Below are positions 32,382 to 44,045 of a stretch of DNA of 64,000 nucleotides, in pieces (the stretch's first letter is position 1; each line of letters opens with the position of its first letter). The position numbers and the translations under genes are program-made. The notes beneath the pieces were generated by a model. The model saw nothing but the letters and a program-made list of their open reading frames with translations. It did no database searches and was not told where the DNA came from. This DNA comes from Moniliophthora roreri. Its lineage: Eukaryota > Basidiomycota > Agaricomycetes > Agaricales > Marasmiaceae. The stretch is taken from the NCBI GenBank assembly GCA_001466705.2, contig LATX02000188.1, forward strand, positions 124,001 to 188,000, in the 5' to 3' direction.

Positions 32382-34091
32382 CGACGTCACAAAATGGTGT
32401 GGTGGCAGCAACTAGGCATAAAGGGCTGAGGGTATTGGAGGGGGTTGTCTTCTCCAAATCTGTAATCCTTACAAGAGACAACTTCTCAAATTCCCTGCAA
32501 TGGCCTGAAAACTACATCTGGGTCGGGCGATGTAACAAATGCCTGGCCATCTTCTATAAAAGCTCCAACCTTCCCATTGAAGAGGCAGAAACTCTATCTC
32601 CTTTAAAGGACAGCTACATGCTATCTTCACTTTTAAAAGGCTCTCTAAAAAGGGCTTCTGCAACTAAATGCAGCTACAAAACCCACACACACACACACAC
32701 AACACACACCAAAACCCACAATAGAGGCTTCTATAAGTGAGAAAGCACTGTACAAGTCTGCTACAAGACTGAGTCTATCTCAAGTGATTCATAGTGAGAA
32801 AGAGGACAGAACCCTTTATATTTTCAATTGGCTGGCTTAGATTGCAGAGTCTAAAGACTCTAGATAAGACAACTCAAGTATTGCACTCAAGGGTCACAAA
32901 GTGTAGGTTTTTGAACATAAGTGGTTTATTGATTGGTTATCAGATTGTATACAGTGAGGCAAGATATATATATATAAATCTCAACTCAACTAGAAGTGAC
33001 AGACTGGCAAGTGCATAAAGACTTGGTCTAAGAAGCTGCACAGAGGTCTAAATTGACGCTGTGCGGGGCTATAAGGTGCAAGTACCAGTTGGTGCTTGAG
33101 CCTGCATCTACAAGTACAGCTCTTTATATACAGAATAATAATTGGAAATAACAAAATAAAAGATAAAGTGAATGTGTTTTAGTTTATGGTATAAATTGTA
33201 TGTGTTCGTGCCTAAAAGTTTGATTCCACATAGCAATTAGGTATATTGGGTATATTTGGTGACCAAACAGTCGATTTATTGGGTTTTGGACCCTACACGG
33301 AGTGTTGCTGGGTCATATGATCCTTCCACATAGCTACTTCCATGTAGCCATGGGTTCTGGACCAGCTGTATACACAGGTATGTTTCCCTTTCCCCCAGTT
33401 CACTTCCACGTAGCTGCTTTCTACCATTGGATTGGTGGATGTCACGGTCTAGACATCTGCTGTATTCAATCTCCTTCCATCTCACATATGATCTTGTGAG
33501 TCATTCGCAATTTCCTGCATACTTGTTGCCTATCAGTCGTCCTGCATACACCTGGAAAGGCCATCATATCCACATAAGTGTCTTTGAAGCTCCGCGTAGG
33601 AACAAGTTCCAACCATGTACTAGTTATCGATAGTAATAATTAGGTTTTAAGTCTATTGACACATTATCATGCAATGTGATCGCAAAATGAACAATCTAGT
33701 GCACTTAGACTGTGGATCCTGCTGATATCTATTCCTTTGTGTTTGGAATTAGTAGTTTCTAGCCCGTTCTATTGACCAAGGACCCTCACAGTGATGCTTC
33801 ACTGTAATGTAGAGGGCTAGTATAGTCTACTAACCTCCTCTAGATTGTGTTACAGTGTCAATTATTAGACTTATTAGACCTGGCACTTACACTATGTACA
33901 AGGTGTTCTTTTTATACTATTAATACAAAGGAAATACACTCAGAATACTGCTATATATTTGCTTCCAGACAACACTCAGAAAATTCTATTAGTTTCAAGT
34001 TGTCATCATATATTGAAAACAGCAAGCATACTCTGAATTTTAATTTCCAGAAGAGTCTGTGTTTTTTTATTATTTTATGATAATGAAATTA
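32382..34091. repeat. first copy of a 1.7-kb direct duplication ending at an N
   Basis: This segment recurs almost exactly at 34,093-35,806. The main difference I found is the length and sequence of a CA microsatellite (about 32,685 versus 34,396). The second copy continues through the MITE where the first stops at the N, so this is probably one locus assembled twice. It holds the TCTTCA-end part of an inverted R1 repeat (from 32,578) and the first 202 bp of a MITE (33,890-34,091). Confidence 0.9.
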
Positions 34092-34092
34092 N
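34092..34092. other. assembly gap (single N) between near-identical duplicates
   Basis: Sequence before and after the N is a head-to-tail near-identical duplication, typical of two overlapping contig ends that were scaffolded instead of merged. Confidence 0.9.
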
Positions 34093-34288
34093 CGACGTCA
34101 CAAAATGGTGTGGTGGCAGCAACTAGGCATAAAGGGCTGAGGGTATTGGAGGGGGTTGTCTTCTCCAAATCTGTAATCCTTACAAGAGACAACTTCTCAA
34201 ATTCCCTGCAATGGCCTGAAAACTACATCTGGGTCGGGCGATGTAACAAATGCCTGGCCATCTTCTATAAAAGCTCCAACCTTCCCAT

Positions 34289-36486
34289 TGAAGAGGCAGA
34301 AACTCTATCTCCTTTAAAGGACAGCTACATGCTATCTTCACTTTTAAAAGGCTCTCTAAAAAGGGCTTCTGCAACTAAATGCAGCTACAAAACCCACACA
34401 CACACACACAACATGTACACACACCAAAACCCACAATAGAGGCTTCTATAAGTGAGAAAGCACTGTACAAGTCTGCTACAAGACTGAGTCTATCTCAAGT
34501 GATTCATAGTGAGAAAGAGGACAGAACCCTTTATATTTTCAATTGGCTGGCTTAGATTGCAGAGTCTAAAGACTCTAGATAAGACAACTCAAGTATTGCA
34601 CTCAAGGGTCACAAAGTGTAGGTTTTTGAACATAAGTGGTTTATTGATTGGTTATCAGATTGTATACAGTGAGGCAAGATATATATATATAAATCTCAAC
34701 TCAACTAGAAGTGACAGACTGGCAAGTGCATAAAGACTTGGTCTAAGAAGCTGCACAGAGGTCTAAATTGACGCTGTGCGGGGCTATAAGGTGCAAGTAC
34801 CAGTTGGTGCTTGAGCCTGCATCTACAAGTACAGCTCTTTATATACAGAATAATAATTGGAAATAACAAAATAAAAGATAAAGTGAATGTGTTTTAGTTT
34901 ATGGTATAAATTGTATGTGTTCGTGCCTAAAAGTTTGATTCCACATAGCAATTAGGTATATTGGGTATATTTGGTGACCAAACAGTCGATTTATTGGGTT
35001 TTGGACCCTACACGGAGTGTTGCTGGGTCATATGATCCTTCCACATAGCTACTTCCATGTAGCCATGGGTTCTGGACCAGCTGTATACACAGGTATGTTT
35101 CCCTTTCCCCCAGTTCACTTCCACGTAGCTGCTTTCTACCATTGGATTGGTGGATGTCACGGTCTAGACATCTGCTGTATTCAATCTCCTTCCATCTCAC
35201 ATATGATCTTGTGAGTCATTCGCAATTTCCTGCATACTTGTTGCCTATCAGTCGTCCTGCATACACCTGGAAAGGCCATCATATCCACATAAGTGTCTTT
35301 GAAGCTCCGCGTAGGAACAAGTTCCAACCATGTACTAGTTATCGATAGTAATAATTAGGTTTTAAGTCTATTGACACATTATCATGCAATGTGATCGCAA
35401 AATGAACAATCTAGTGCACTTAGACTGTGGATCCTGCTGATATCTATTCCTTTGTGTTTGGAATTAGTAGTTTCTAGCCCGTTCTATTGACCAAGGACCC
35501 TCACAGTGATGCTTCACTGTAATGTAGAGGGCTAGTATAGTCTACTAACCTCCTCTAGATTGTGTTACAGTGTCAATTATTAGACTTATTAGACCTGGCA
35601 CTTACACTATGTACAAGGTGTTCTTTTTATACTATTAATACAAAGGAAATACACTCAGAATACTGCTATATATTTGCTTCCAGACAACACTCAGAAAATT
35701 CTATTAGTTTCAAGTTGTCATCATATATTGAAAACAGCAAGCATACTCTGAATTTTAATTTCCAGAAGAGTCTGTGTTTTTTTATTATTTTATGATAATG
35801 AAATTATAGAATTATCCTTTAATTTTCTAATTACAAATATACTAAAATTTCTGCCTTATAAAATAGTGAGAAAACATTTAGAAAACAAATATAAGATTTT
35901 GAATTTTATATCAAAGGAAACATATTAAGTACAAAAGAAAAACTATATGAAAACTATTTAAAAACTGCTTTAAAATATAGTGTTTTCACATGATTTTCCT
36001 ACTATTTTCCTAGTGTTTTCCTAGTGTTTTCTCTGACTTTCCCACAATAGAAAATATGGAATTTTTATCTTATCTTATCAGCATTTTCTGAGCATTTTCA
36101 ACCAGAGAAAATTTAATGTTTTCTCAGTATGGAAATTATTCCAATATATTGTATTATCTATTAATTCTCAGAATTTGAAAATTCTATATCTTTTGCTGCT
36201 GAAAATTTAGTATTCTCCAGGGATATTCTTGTTGAGAGGACACAATTGAAATTTAGAATTTATATATAGTTTTATAAAAATTCTCTTTGCAAGAAGATTA
36301 AGTGTTTTCTCAATCAGAAAACCATGTTAAAAGAACACCTCATACGTAGTGTTAAAGCTTAAGCACTGTATTAGAGCTTGTTGGTCAGCAAGTCACGTGA
36401 ATATCACACGTACTTCTGGGCTCTTTTTCTAGTATTTGATGCGAAAAGTGCACAATTTCACGTCTAGGCCAAAATTGGGCACATCA
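34289..36486 (-). repeat. R1 repeat, inverted copy, interrupted by MITE copy 5
   Basis: Plus-strand TGAAGAGGCAGAAAC at 34,289 to GGGCACATCA at 36,486 is the reverse complement of R1. Removing the MITE leaves about 1.45 kb. On the minus strand the sequence just before R1 reads GTTTGGGGGAGA, a good polypurine tract, so this may be a 3' LTR of an element extending to higher coordinates. No matching 5-bp flanks were found. Confidence 0.65.
35605..36351 (-). mobile_element. MITE copy 5, CACTA-type, 747 bp, TSD TTA
   Basis: Ends are CACTATGTACAAGG and, read inward, CACTACGTATGAGG. TTA flanks it at 35,602-35,604 and 36,352-36,354. It inserted into the inverted R1 copy. The copies at 33,890-34,091 (truncated) and 38,428-39,174 are duplicates of this one at scaffold joins. 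Confidence 0.95.
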
Positions 36487-37176
36487 TCTCCCCCAAACTG
36501 AATTACTGACTGTCCCGGTCAGTGTTCAGGTAGATTATACAATGGCAGACTTGTCTACATTCTTCATATATTCCCATTGATACAATTGAGACCTCAACTA
36601 GCATTTCTATCTCACATGCGTAAGACTCTGGGCTCGTAAATTACCCCTCTGGAAATTCAAATACTGACTCATATCCTGTTAACTCTGCCTATGATATCAT
36701 TCCTCCTTCTAGAGCTCATTAGCACTCGTCCCATCAAACTCTATAATGTCAAGAAGCACAAACAATTGTGCTCATAGCTATGCCAATGCTTCTTTTAGAT
36801 GCTGTAGTAACCACTGGCATATAGTAAAATATAGGGCCTTCCTCCAAATATAGTAAGGTATGCTTGAACACCCTTAATCCTCTGTTCAGCAGACTTCTTG
36901 TCATGACTCAAGGCCAGGTTCTTTCCTCTTTTTTTTGGTAAGTCTCCTTTACCTCTGCATTATACACTGTTACACAAGTCACAGATTCCATTCAATGCGG
37001 AGTGCAGGGTTGAGCTTCCCACATGCAGCCTATTGAAAACTCTCTGTGTGCTACAGCTTTTAGATCCCTGTTACTCCTGCACATGACCCAAGAGGTCCAA
37101 CATTTCCTGGTATAAAAGTAGCATCCTTTGTGCTTAGGACTTCATCAAATTTTCACTAAGTTCCAATACTGTCACT
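36487..37176 (+). promoter_or_regulatory. upstream region and TATA box of the plus-strand gene
   Basis: TATAAAAG lies at 37,111-37,118, 59 nt before the ATG at 37,177. The rest of the stretch has no ORF of note. The duplicate copy has the box at 39,934-39,941. Confidence 0.5.
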
Positions 37177-38174
37177 ATGTCTTCCCATGGCAGCTCCCCT
37201 CGATCTTCCTCTGCTCATTCTCACCACACTGCTGAAGCAGTGTCTCCTGGGTTAACCGATGTTGGCAAGGATCATGTTGCATGTTCTATGTGTGACATGA
37301 ACACCTTCAAATTCTTTGCAGGGATGTCAACTCCTCCAGCCAAAATCTCCACAGAGGATTTTTCCTCCCCTTTCAATCTGGACTTCATCACTCAAGACTT
37401 TTTCAAGGTTGATAAGTTGGGTCCTCCACCAACTTCTGTGGACCCTCCTTCTCGTTCTTGACTCCTTCACATTTGGGCCACGGCAGTTCTCATCAACAAG
37501 GCCAAAGCACTCTGGCCACTCTTCATTGCTCTTCGTACCAACACATGGTACAATTTTGACAACATCCTTTGCTACGCAGGATCCAACGATCTAGCTCTAA
37601 CTCTTCTTCACTGTTTGGCTTTCCAGCCTTATGGCCCCGCATTCATTCTGGATTGGCTACAACTGTTCCAATTCTCGATCGAACAGTTGATTATCTGGGA
37701 CAGCAAACAGAGATTCATGCATTCTCAACATTGGCAATGGTTTGGCCACGCTATTACTTACACCAATCTCTGCATAAGTCGATTCCTGACTTCTTTCTCC
37801 AATGTCTAATTCTCTCCTCTTCCAGGTCAACGGCTGTGACCCTGCTATGGACATGCCAGTGCCACATTTCAATGAAGACTCACCTGCAGACACCTTCAAT
37901 TATCATTCTTGATTTGGCCTACACAACCAGTCTGACTCTGCTTTCAAGGTAACTATTTCTTTGTACCATTTCACAAGAATTATTTACTGAATGAGACATG
38001 TAGGCAGCCTTCAGTTTTTCACTGACTTTTCTTTCACAATACTGCCAATGCCCTCCACACTCTGGTACACATTCCTGGAGCTACACGCACAACATGTTTG
38101 CCCAGGTTCGTCATCCGAAACACCAATTCTGCTGGGCTGTGCCATTGTCTTTACCTCAACTCCCTGCTGTCTGC
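37177..38174 (+). pseudogene. first, truncated copy of the plus-strand multi-exon gene
   Basis: This is identical or nearly so to 40,000-40,997 and stops at the N at 38,175. It is most likely an assembly duplicate. See the entry at 40,000-43,148. Confidence 0.75.
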
Positions 38175-38175
38175 N
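38175..38175. other. assembly gap (single N) between 2.82-kb duplicates
   Basis: 35,353-38,174 recurs at 38,176-40,997 with only a few differences (for example in the T tract near 35,780 versus 38,603). Confidence 0.9.
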
Positions 38176-39999
38176 AATTAGGTTTTAAGTCTATTGACAC
38201 ATTATCATGCAATGTGATCGCAAAATGAACAATCTAGTGCACTTAGACTGTGGATCCTGCTGATATCTATTCCTTTGTGTTTGGAATTAGTAGTTTCTAG
38301 CCCGTTCTATTGACCAAGGACCCTCACAGTGATGCTTCACTGTAATGTAGAGGGCTAGTATAGTCTACTAACCTCCTCTAGATTGTGTTACAGTGTCAAT
38401 TATTAGACTTATTAGACCTGGCACTTACACTATGTACAAGGTGTTCTTTTTATACTATTAATACAAAGGAAATACACTCAGAATACTGCTATATATTTGC
38501 TTCCAGACAACACTCAGAAAATTCTATTAGTTTCAAGTTGTCATCATATATTGAAAACAGCAAGCATACTCTGAATTTTAATTTCCAGAAGAGTCTGTGT
38601 TTTTCTATTATTTTATGATAATGAAATTATAGAATTATCCTTTAATTTTCTAATTACAAATATACTAAATTTTCTGCCTTATAAAATAGTGAGAAAACAT
38701 TTAGAAAACAAATATAAGATTTTGAATTTTATATCAAAGGAAACATATTAAGTACAAAAGAAAAACTATATGAAAACTATTTAAAAACTGCTTTAAAATA
38801 TAGTGTTTTCACATGATTTTCCTACTATTTTCCTAGTGTTTTCCTAGTGTTTTCTCTGACTTTCCCACAATAGAAAATATGGAATTTTTATCTTATCTTA
38901 TCAGCATTTTCTGAGCATTTTCAACCAGAGAAAATTTAATGTTTTCTCAGTATGGAAATTATTCCAATATATTGTATTATCTATTAATTCTCAGAATTTG
39001 AAAATTCTATATCTTTTGCTGCTGAAAATTTAGTATTCTCCAGGGATATTCTTGTTGAGAGGACACAATTGAAATTTAGAATTTATATATAGTTTTATAA
39101 AAATTCTCTTTGCAAGAAGATTAAGTGTTTTCTCAATCAGAAAACCATGTTAAAAGAACACCTCATACGTAGTGTTAAAGCTTAAGCACTGTATTAGAGC
39201 TTGTTGGTCAGCAAGTCACGTGAATATCACACGTACTTCTGGGCTCTTTTTCTAGTATTTGATGCGAAAAGTGCACAATTTCACGTCTAGGCCAAAATTG
39301 GGCACATCATCTCCCCCAAACTGAATTACTGACTGTCCCGGTCAGTGTTCAGGTAGATTATACAATGGCAGACTTGTCTACATTCTTCATATATTCCCAT
39401 TGATACAATTGAGACCTCAACTAGCATTTCTATCTCACATGCGTAAGACTCTGGGCTCGTAAATTACCCCTCTGGAAATTCAAATACTGACTCATATCCT
39501 GTTAACTCTGCCTATGATATCATTCCTCCTTCTAGAGCTCATTAGCACTCGTCCCATCAAACTCTATAATGTCAAGAAGCACAAACAATTGTGCTCATAG
39601 CTATGCCAATGCTTCTTTTAGATGCTGTAGTAACCACTGGCATATAGTAAAATATAGGGCCTTCCTCCAAATATAGTAAGGTATGCTTGAACACCCTTAA
39701 TCCTCTGTTCAGCAGACTTCTTGTCATGACTCAAGGCCAGGTTCTTTCCTCTTTTTTTTGGTAAGTCTCCTTTACCTCTGCATTATACACTGTTACACAA
39801 GTCACAGATTCCATTCAATGCGGAGTGCAGGGTTGAGCTTCCCACATGCAGCCTATTGAAAACTCTCTGTGTGCTACAGCTTTTAGATCCCTGTTACTCC
39901 TGCACATGACCCAAGAGGTCCAACATTTCCTGGTATAAAAGTAGCATCCTTTGTGCTTAGGACTTCATCAAATTTTCACTAAGTTCCAATACTGTCACT
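38176..39999. repeat. second copy of R1 end, MITE and upstream region
   Basis: This duplicates 35,353-37,176, including part of inverted R1, a full 747-bp MITE at 38,428-39,174 (TTA flanks) and the TATA-bearing region. It is probably the same locus assembled twice. Confidence 0.88.
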
Positions 40000-42900
40000 A
40001 TGTCTTCCCATGGCAGCTCCCCTCGATCTTCCTCTGCTCATTCTCACCACACTGCTGAAGCAGTGTCTCCTGGGTTAACCGATGTTGGCAAGGATCATGT
40101 TGCATGTTCTATGTGTGACATGAACACCTTCAAATTCTTTGCAGGGATGTCAACTCCTCCAGCCAAAATCTCCACAGAGGATTTTTCCTCCCCTTTCAAT
40201 CTGGACTTCATCACTCAAGACTTTTTCAAGGTTGATAAGTTGGGTCCTCCACCAACTTCTGTGGACCCTCCTTCTCGTTCTTGACTCCTTCACATTTGGG
40301 CCACGGCAGTTCTCATCAACAAGGCCAAAGCACTCTGGCCACTCTTCATTGCTCTTCGTACCAACACATGGTACAATTTTGACAACATCCTTTGCTACGC
40401 AGGATCCAACGATCTAGCTCTAACTCTTCTTCACTGTTTGGCTTTCCAGCCTTATGGCCCCGCATTCATTCTGGATTGGCTACAACTGTTCCAATTCTCG
40501 ATCGAACAGTTGATTATCTGGGACAGCAAACAGAGATTCATGCATTCTCAACATTGGCAATGGTTTGGCCACGCTATTACTTACACCAATCTCTGCATAA
40601 GTCGATTCCTGACTTCTTTCTCCAATGTCTAATTCTCTCCTCTTCCAGGTCAACGGCTGTGACCCTGCTATGGACATGCCAGTGCCACATTTCAATGAAG
40701 ACTCACCTGCAGACACCTTCAATTATCATTCTTGATTTGGCCTACACAACCAGTCTGACTCTGCTTTCAAGGTAACTATTTCTTTGTACCATTTCACAAG
40801 AATTATTTACTGAATGAGACATGTAGGCAGCCTTCAGTTTTTCACTGACTTTTCTTTCACAATACTGCCAATGCCCTCCACACTCTGGTACACATTCCTG
40901 GAGCTACACGCACAACATGTTTGCCCAGGTTCGTCATCCGAAACACCAATTCTGCTGGGCTGTGCCATTGTCTTTACCTCAACTCCCTGCTGTCTGCAAT
41001 GTGAGTTGGCATTTCTTTTTGTAGAGCCTACTTCTGACCTCTCTGATTCAGTTCTTTGACTGGCAACCCGATCAAGACACCTTTGACGAGCTGCATTGGT
41101 ATGCTCACTATATGGTAAGCCAACTCTCCTTTATACATCCATCTGATGTACTGAATCACTTTTCAGCGGCAGGCATTGATGGATTTGGCCACTCTATGGC
41201 CAAGAACCAATTCCTCTGTCCCTGCGTTACTTGCTGGCATCCCATTGTCTGACTACATGTTGGATAGAGAGACGTACAATCTGACTTACGAGGTGGATAT
41301 TGACACTGACAATTTAGAGGCTTGGTCCTCTGCACACAAATCTGACACAGAGACAAAACTCTACTCATTCAACAACCACTTGGTCAGTATATTTCTTTCT
41401 TGCCTTTCACTATTTTCAACATTAAACTTCCTTTTAAAGGGTTACAGTGAAGATAACTTGTCCAATCTGGCTCGGATCAAGCAAGAGCCAGTGGCCAACC
41501 CCATCCTTCCACAGACACCTTCAGCACACTTGATATCTCCTGATGCCGCTCCTGCACCACCTTCCCCATTACGAACTCCAACTCCACTGCTGACTCCTTT
41601 GTGAAAACATCTTAAGAGTCAAGTTCCCTTCCCTCACAATGCCACATTGGTCTCAGGAGGTACTCATCTGCTCTCAATGAGATCATCAGAGGGCCTGATC
41701 CCTCCATCCATGGGACTTGATGCTATAGTGACAGATTACTTTGAACATCCTGTACATTGTTTTTCTTTTGCTAGTTTGTTTGTGACTAACGTTCACTTGT
41801 ATTGCACTTTCTAGGAGGCTTATGGTTCTAAATTGAGGACCACCATGACAAAAGGTAAAGCCAAAGCTAAAATTGTCAACCCTACTCCTGTGGAACCTTC
41901 CAATTCTTTATGAACCTACAACACACACAACTTCTTCCAGAGTGACATCCAACATGGAGGTATCATATGGTACAAAGGAAGAAAAGGTGGCAAGAAAGGA
42001 GAGGGTGAAGGTATAAGTTCTTTTATTTCTTCTTGGTTCCTCTTGCTCACTTCTCTTTCTTTAGTTAACAATGCTTTCCTGGTAATCAAGACTTCTGGTC
42101 AAGGCATCACTGCATCCAACATCAACAGTGTTTACCAGGGCCTTTCCAACATCAACACCTTCTTGGTGTGTTTGGCATGCTCACTTATCTCTGGAGGTTA
42201 TCCCTGTCATTTCCTTCCTGGGTCCAAGAACTGCACCCATTGTGAAAAGCATCACCTCAAGTGTTCAAACAGCCTTTCAGTTGAAGAGCTCAAGCTGATG
42301 TTTCAGCAACTCCTCCCCCTTTTCTCTGGTTCCATGCCTGGTAGGTTTTACTTGTTAATGAATTTATTGTGCCTGATTTTTATTCTGGCAGCTCTGGCAG
42401 ACAATTTTACCCTACTCGAGTCTTTTCTGTCCAGGGCTGCACAGGAACAAGCAGAGGCTGCCACCCTATAAAAATAGTTCATCAAATTCTTGATTGTCTC
42501 CATGTTGCTGCTCTGGATCCACAACACTTCCTTCATTCGATTTGGCTGTGGAATGGTTGTCAAGAACTCAAACCTGCCATTGGTGACAACACCTGGGCTT
42601 GTTTTTGTTCTCTGATGAACTACACTTGGACTGATTTCAAAGAGGCTCAGAAACATCAACATGATATCCTTCATCACTCTGACCCCCTCGTCAACTTCAC
42701 TCCTGCGCCATTTGATACATCTGCTGTTCCTCCATCGAACCTTTCCTTCACATCGTCCAGTCATCCTCGAGCTATCAGTGCAGCCCAACTCCAGATGTAT
42801 GTGGAGGCTATCAATCATGCACCATTGGAGATGCAGATCAAAGCCAGTTTCATCAAGAAGGGCTTGTCAGATCTAGAGGAGGACTGTTTCCTCCTTCCTA

Positions 42901-43148
42901 ATGTGTACAATGACTGAGTCCTTTCTCATTCTCCAACACCTCTGCCAATGCCTTCTCCTGTTCCTCCATGAAAGCATTCCTCGAACAAGCGTAAGGCTCC
43001 CATAACCTCCACAGAAGACAACGAGGTTGAGAAGGTGGTCCTTCCTCCCATCAACGATGCCAGCAGTTCCGAGTTCAAACCCCCTTCAAAAATGCCAAGG
43101 GTGGAACATACTTACACTACACAATTCAGTGGTCAGTCTGGCAAGTAG
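40000..43148 (+). pseudogene. multi-exon gene of unknown function, decayed by TGA codons
   Basis: The gene starts MSSHGSSPRS at 40,000. The first frame continues past a TGA (40,282) through ATAVLINKAKALWPLFIAL to about 40,630. Likely introns are 40,772-40,826 (GTAACT...GTAG), 41,115-41,166 (GTAAGC...TCAG) and 41,383-41,439 (GTCAGT...AAAG). Later parts encode FDWQPDQDTFDELHWYAHYM, a Pro-rich stretch, a Cys cluster (YPCHFLPGSKNCTHCEKHHL, C-x10-C-x2-C), and a C-terminus that stays in frame past two TGAs (42,915 and 42,970) through NKRKAP to TAG at 43,146. Basic runs near the end could be nuclear signals. I do not recognise the family; its layout resembles repeat-associated Agaricomycete genes. 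Every in-frame stop I could place inside presumed exons is TGA, as expected from CGA to TGA decay. Confidence 0.5.
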
Positions 43149-43493
43149 ATCTATGGACTTTATTCACATTCATGTATCTTCTAGTATATCTTGTATTTTT
43201 GTTAAAGTGTACTTTATACTTGATAAAGTAGACACTGTGTAATTGATACATTAGTACTGACTAGCTGATGCTAGCTTTGGTACTCTTCATTTCTTTACTT
43301 TTGTGTGATCCATTGTGTGATTAAGTCTAATAAAATCCTTTTAGACTCTACTCTCTATTACTGATCCTTGTGGGACTTAGAAAATTTTCTTTAAGTCTTC
43401 CTTTGTAATTCATTCTGGCATCTGGTATACTATATTTGTACACCTCATCATCTGCTAGCTAATTATTGCATCTATCCATTATTGCTTGTTAGA
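43149..43493. other. 3' flank of the gene, no feature
   Basis: AT-rich sequence with an AATAAA-like motif (taataaaatcc near 43,330). It may be the 3' untranslated region. Nothing else is seen. Confidence 0.4.
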
Positions 43494-44044
43494 CACTACA
43501 TACGAGGTGTTCTTTTCATGCTATTAATACAAAGGAAATACACTCAGAATACTGCTATATATTTACTTCTAGACAACACTCAGAAAACTCTATTAATTTC
43601 AAGCTATCATCACATATTGAAAACAGCAAGCATATTCTGTATTTTAATTTCCAGAAGAGTCTGTATTTTCTAATAATTTTATAACAATGAAATTATAAAA
43701 TTATCCTTTAGTTTTCTAATTACAAATATACTAGATTTTCTGCCTTATAAAATAGTGAGAAAACATTTAGAAAATAAATATAAAATTTTGAATATTATAT
43801 CAAGGAAAACATGTTAAATACAAAAGGAAAATTATATGAAAACTATCTGAAAACTGCTGTAAGATATAGTATTTCCACATGATTTTCCTACTATTTTCCT
43901 AGTGTTTTCCTAGTGTTTTCTCTGACTTTCCCACAATAAAAAATTTGGAATTTTTATCTTATCTTATCAGCATTTTCTGAGTATTTTCAACCAGAGAAAA
44001 TTTAATGTTTTCTCAGCATGGAAATTATTCTAATATATTGTATT
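43494..44044 (-). mobile_element. MITE copy 7a, CACTA-type, truncated at a gap
   Basis: The copy begins CACTACATACGAGG and runs 551 bp to the N at 44,045. It is the only copy keeping CG at the second variable site with CA at the first. Confidence 0.9.
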
Positions 44045-44045
44045 N
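44045..44045. other. assembly gap (single N) between inverted MITE pieces
   Basis: The sequence to the left is a MITE in one orientation, and to the right a MITE piece in the opposite orientation. Confidence 0.9.

Noticed and set aside
32382..40997. Biological tandem amplification of the MITE-R1-gene block
   Set aside because: Each repeat boundary coincides with a single N and copies are almost identical, so an assembly cause is far more likely.
41001..41024. 24-nt GTGAGT...TTGTAG intron in the plus-strand gene
   Set aside because: Too short for a spliceosomal intron; the other introns here are 48-63 nt. The exon structure at this point is unresolved.
42348..42818. 156-codon minus-strand ORF
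   Set aside because: Antisense to exons of the plus-strand gene, and its composition looks like shadow coding.
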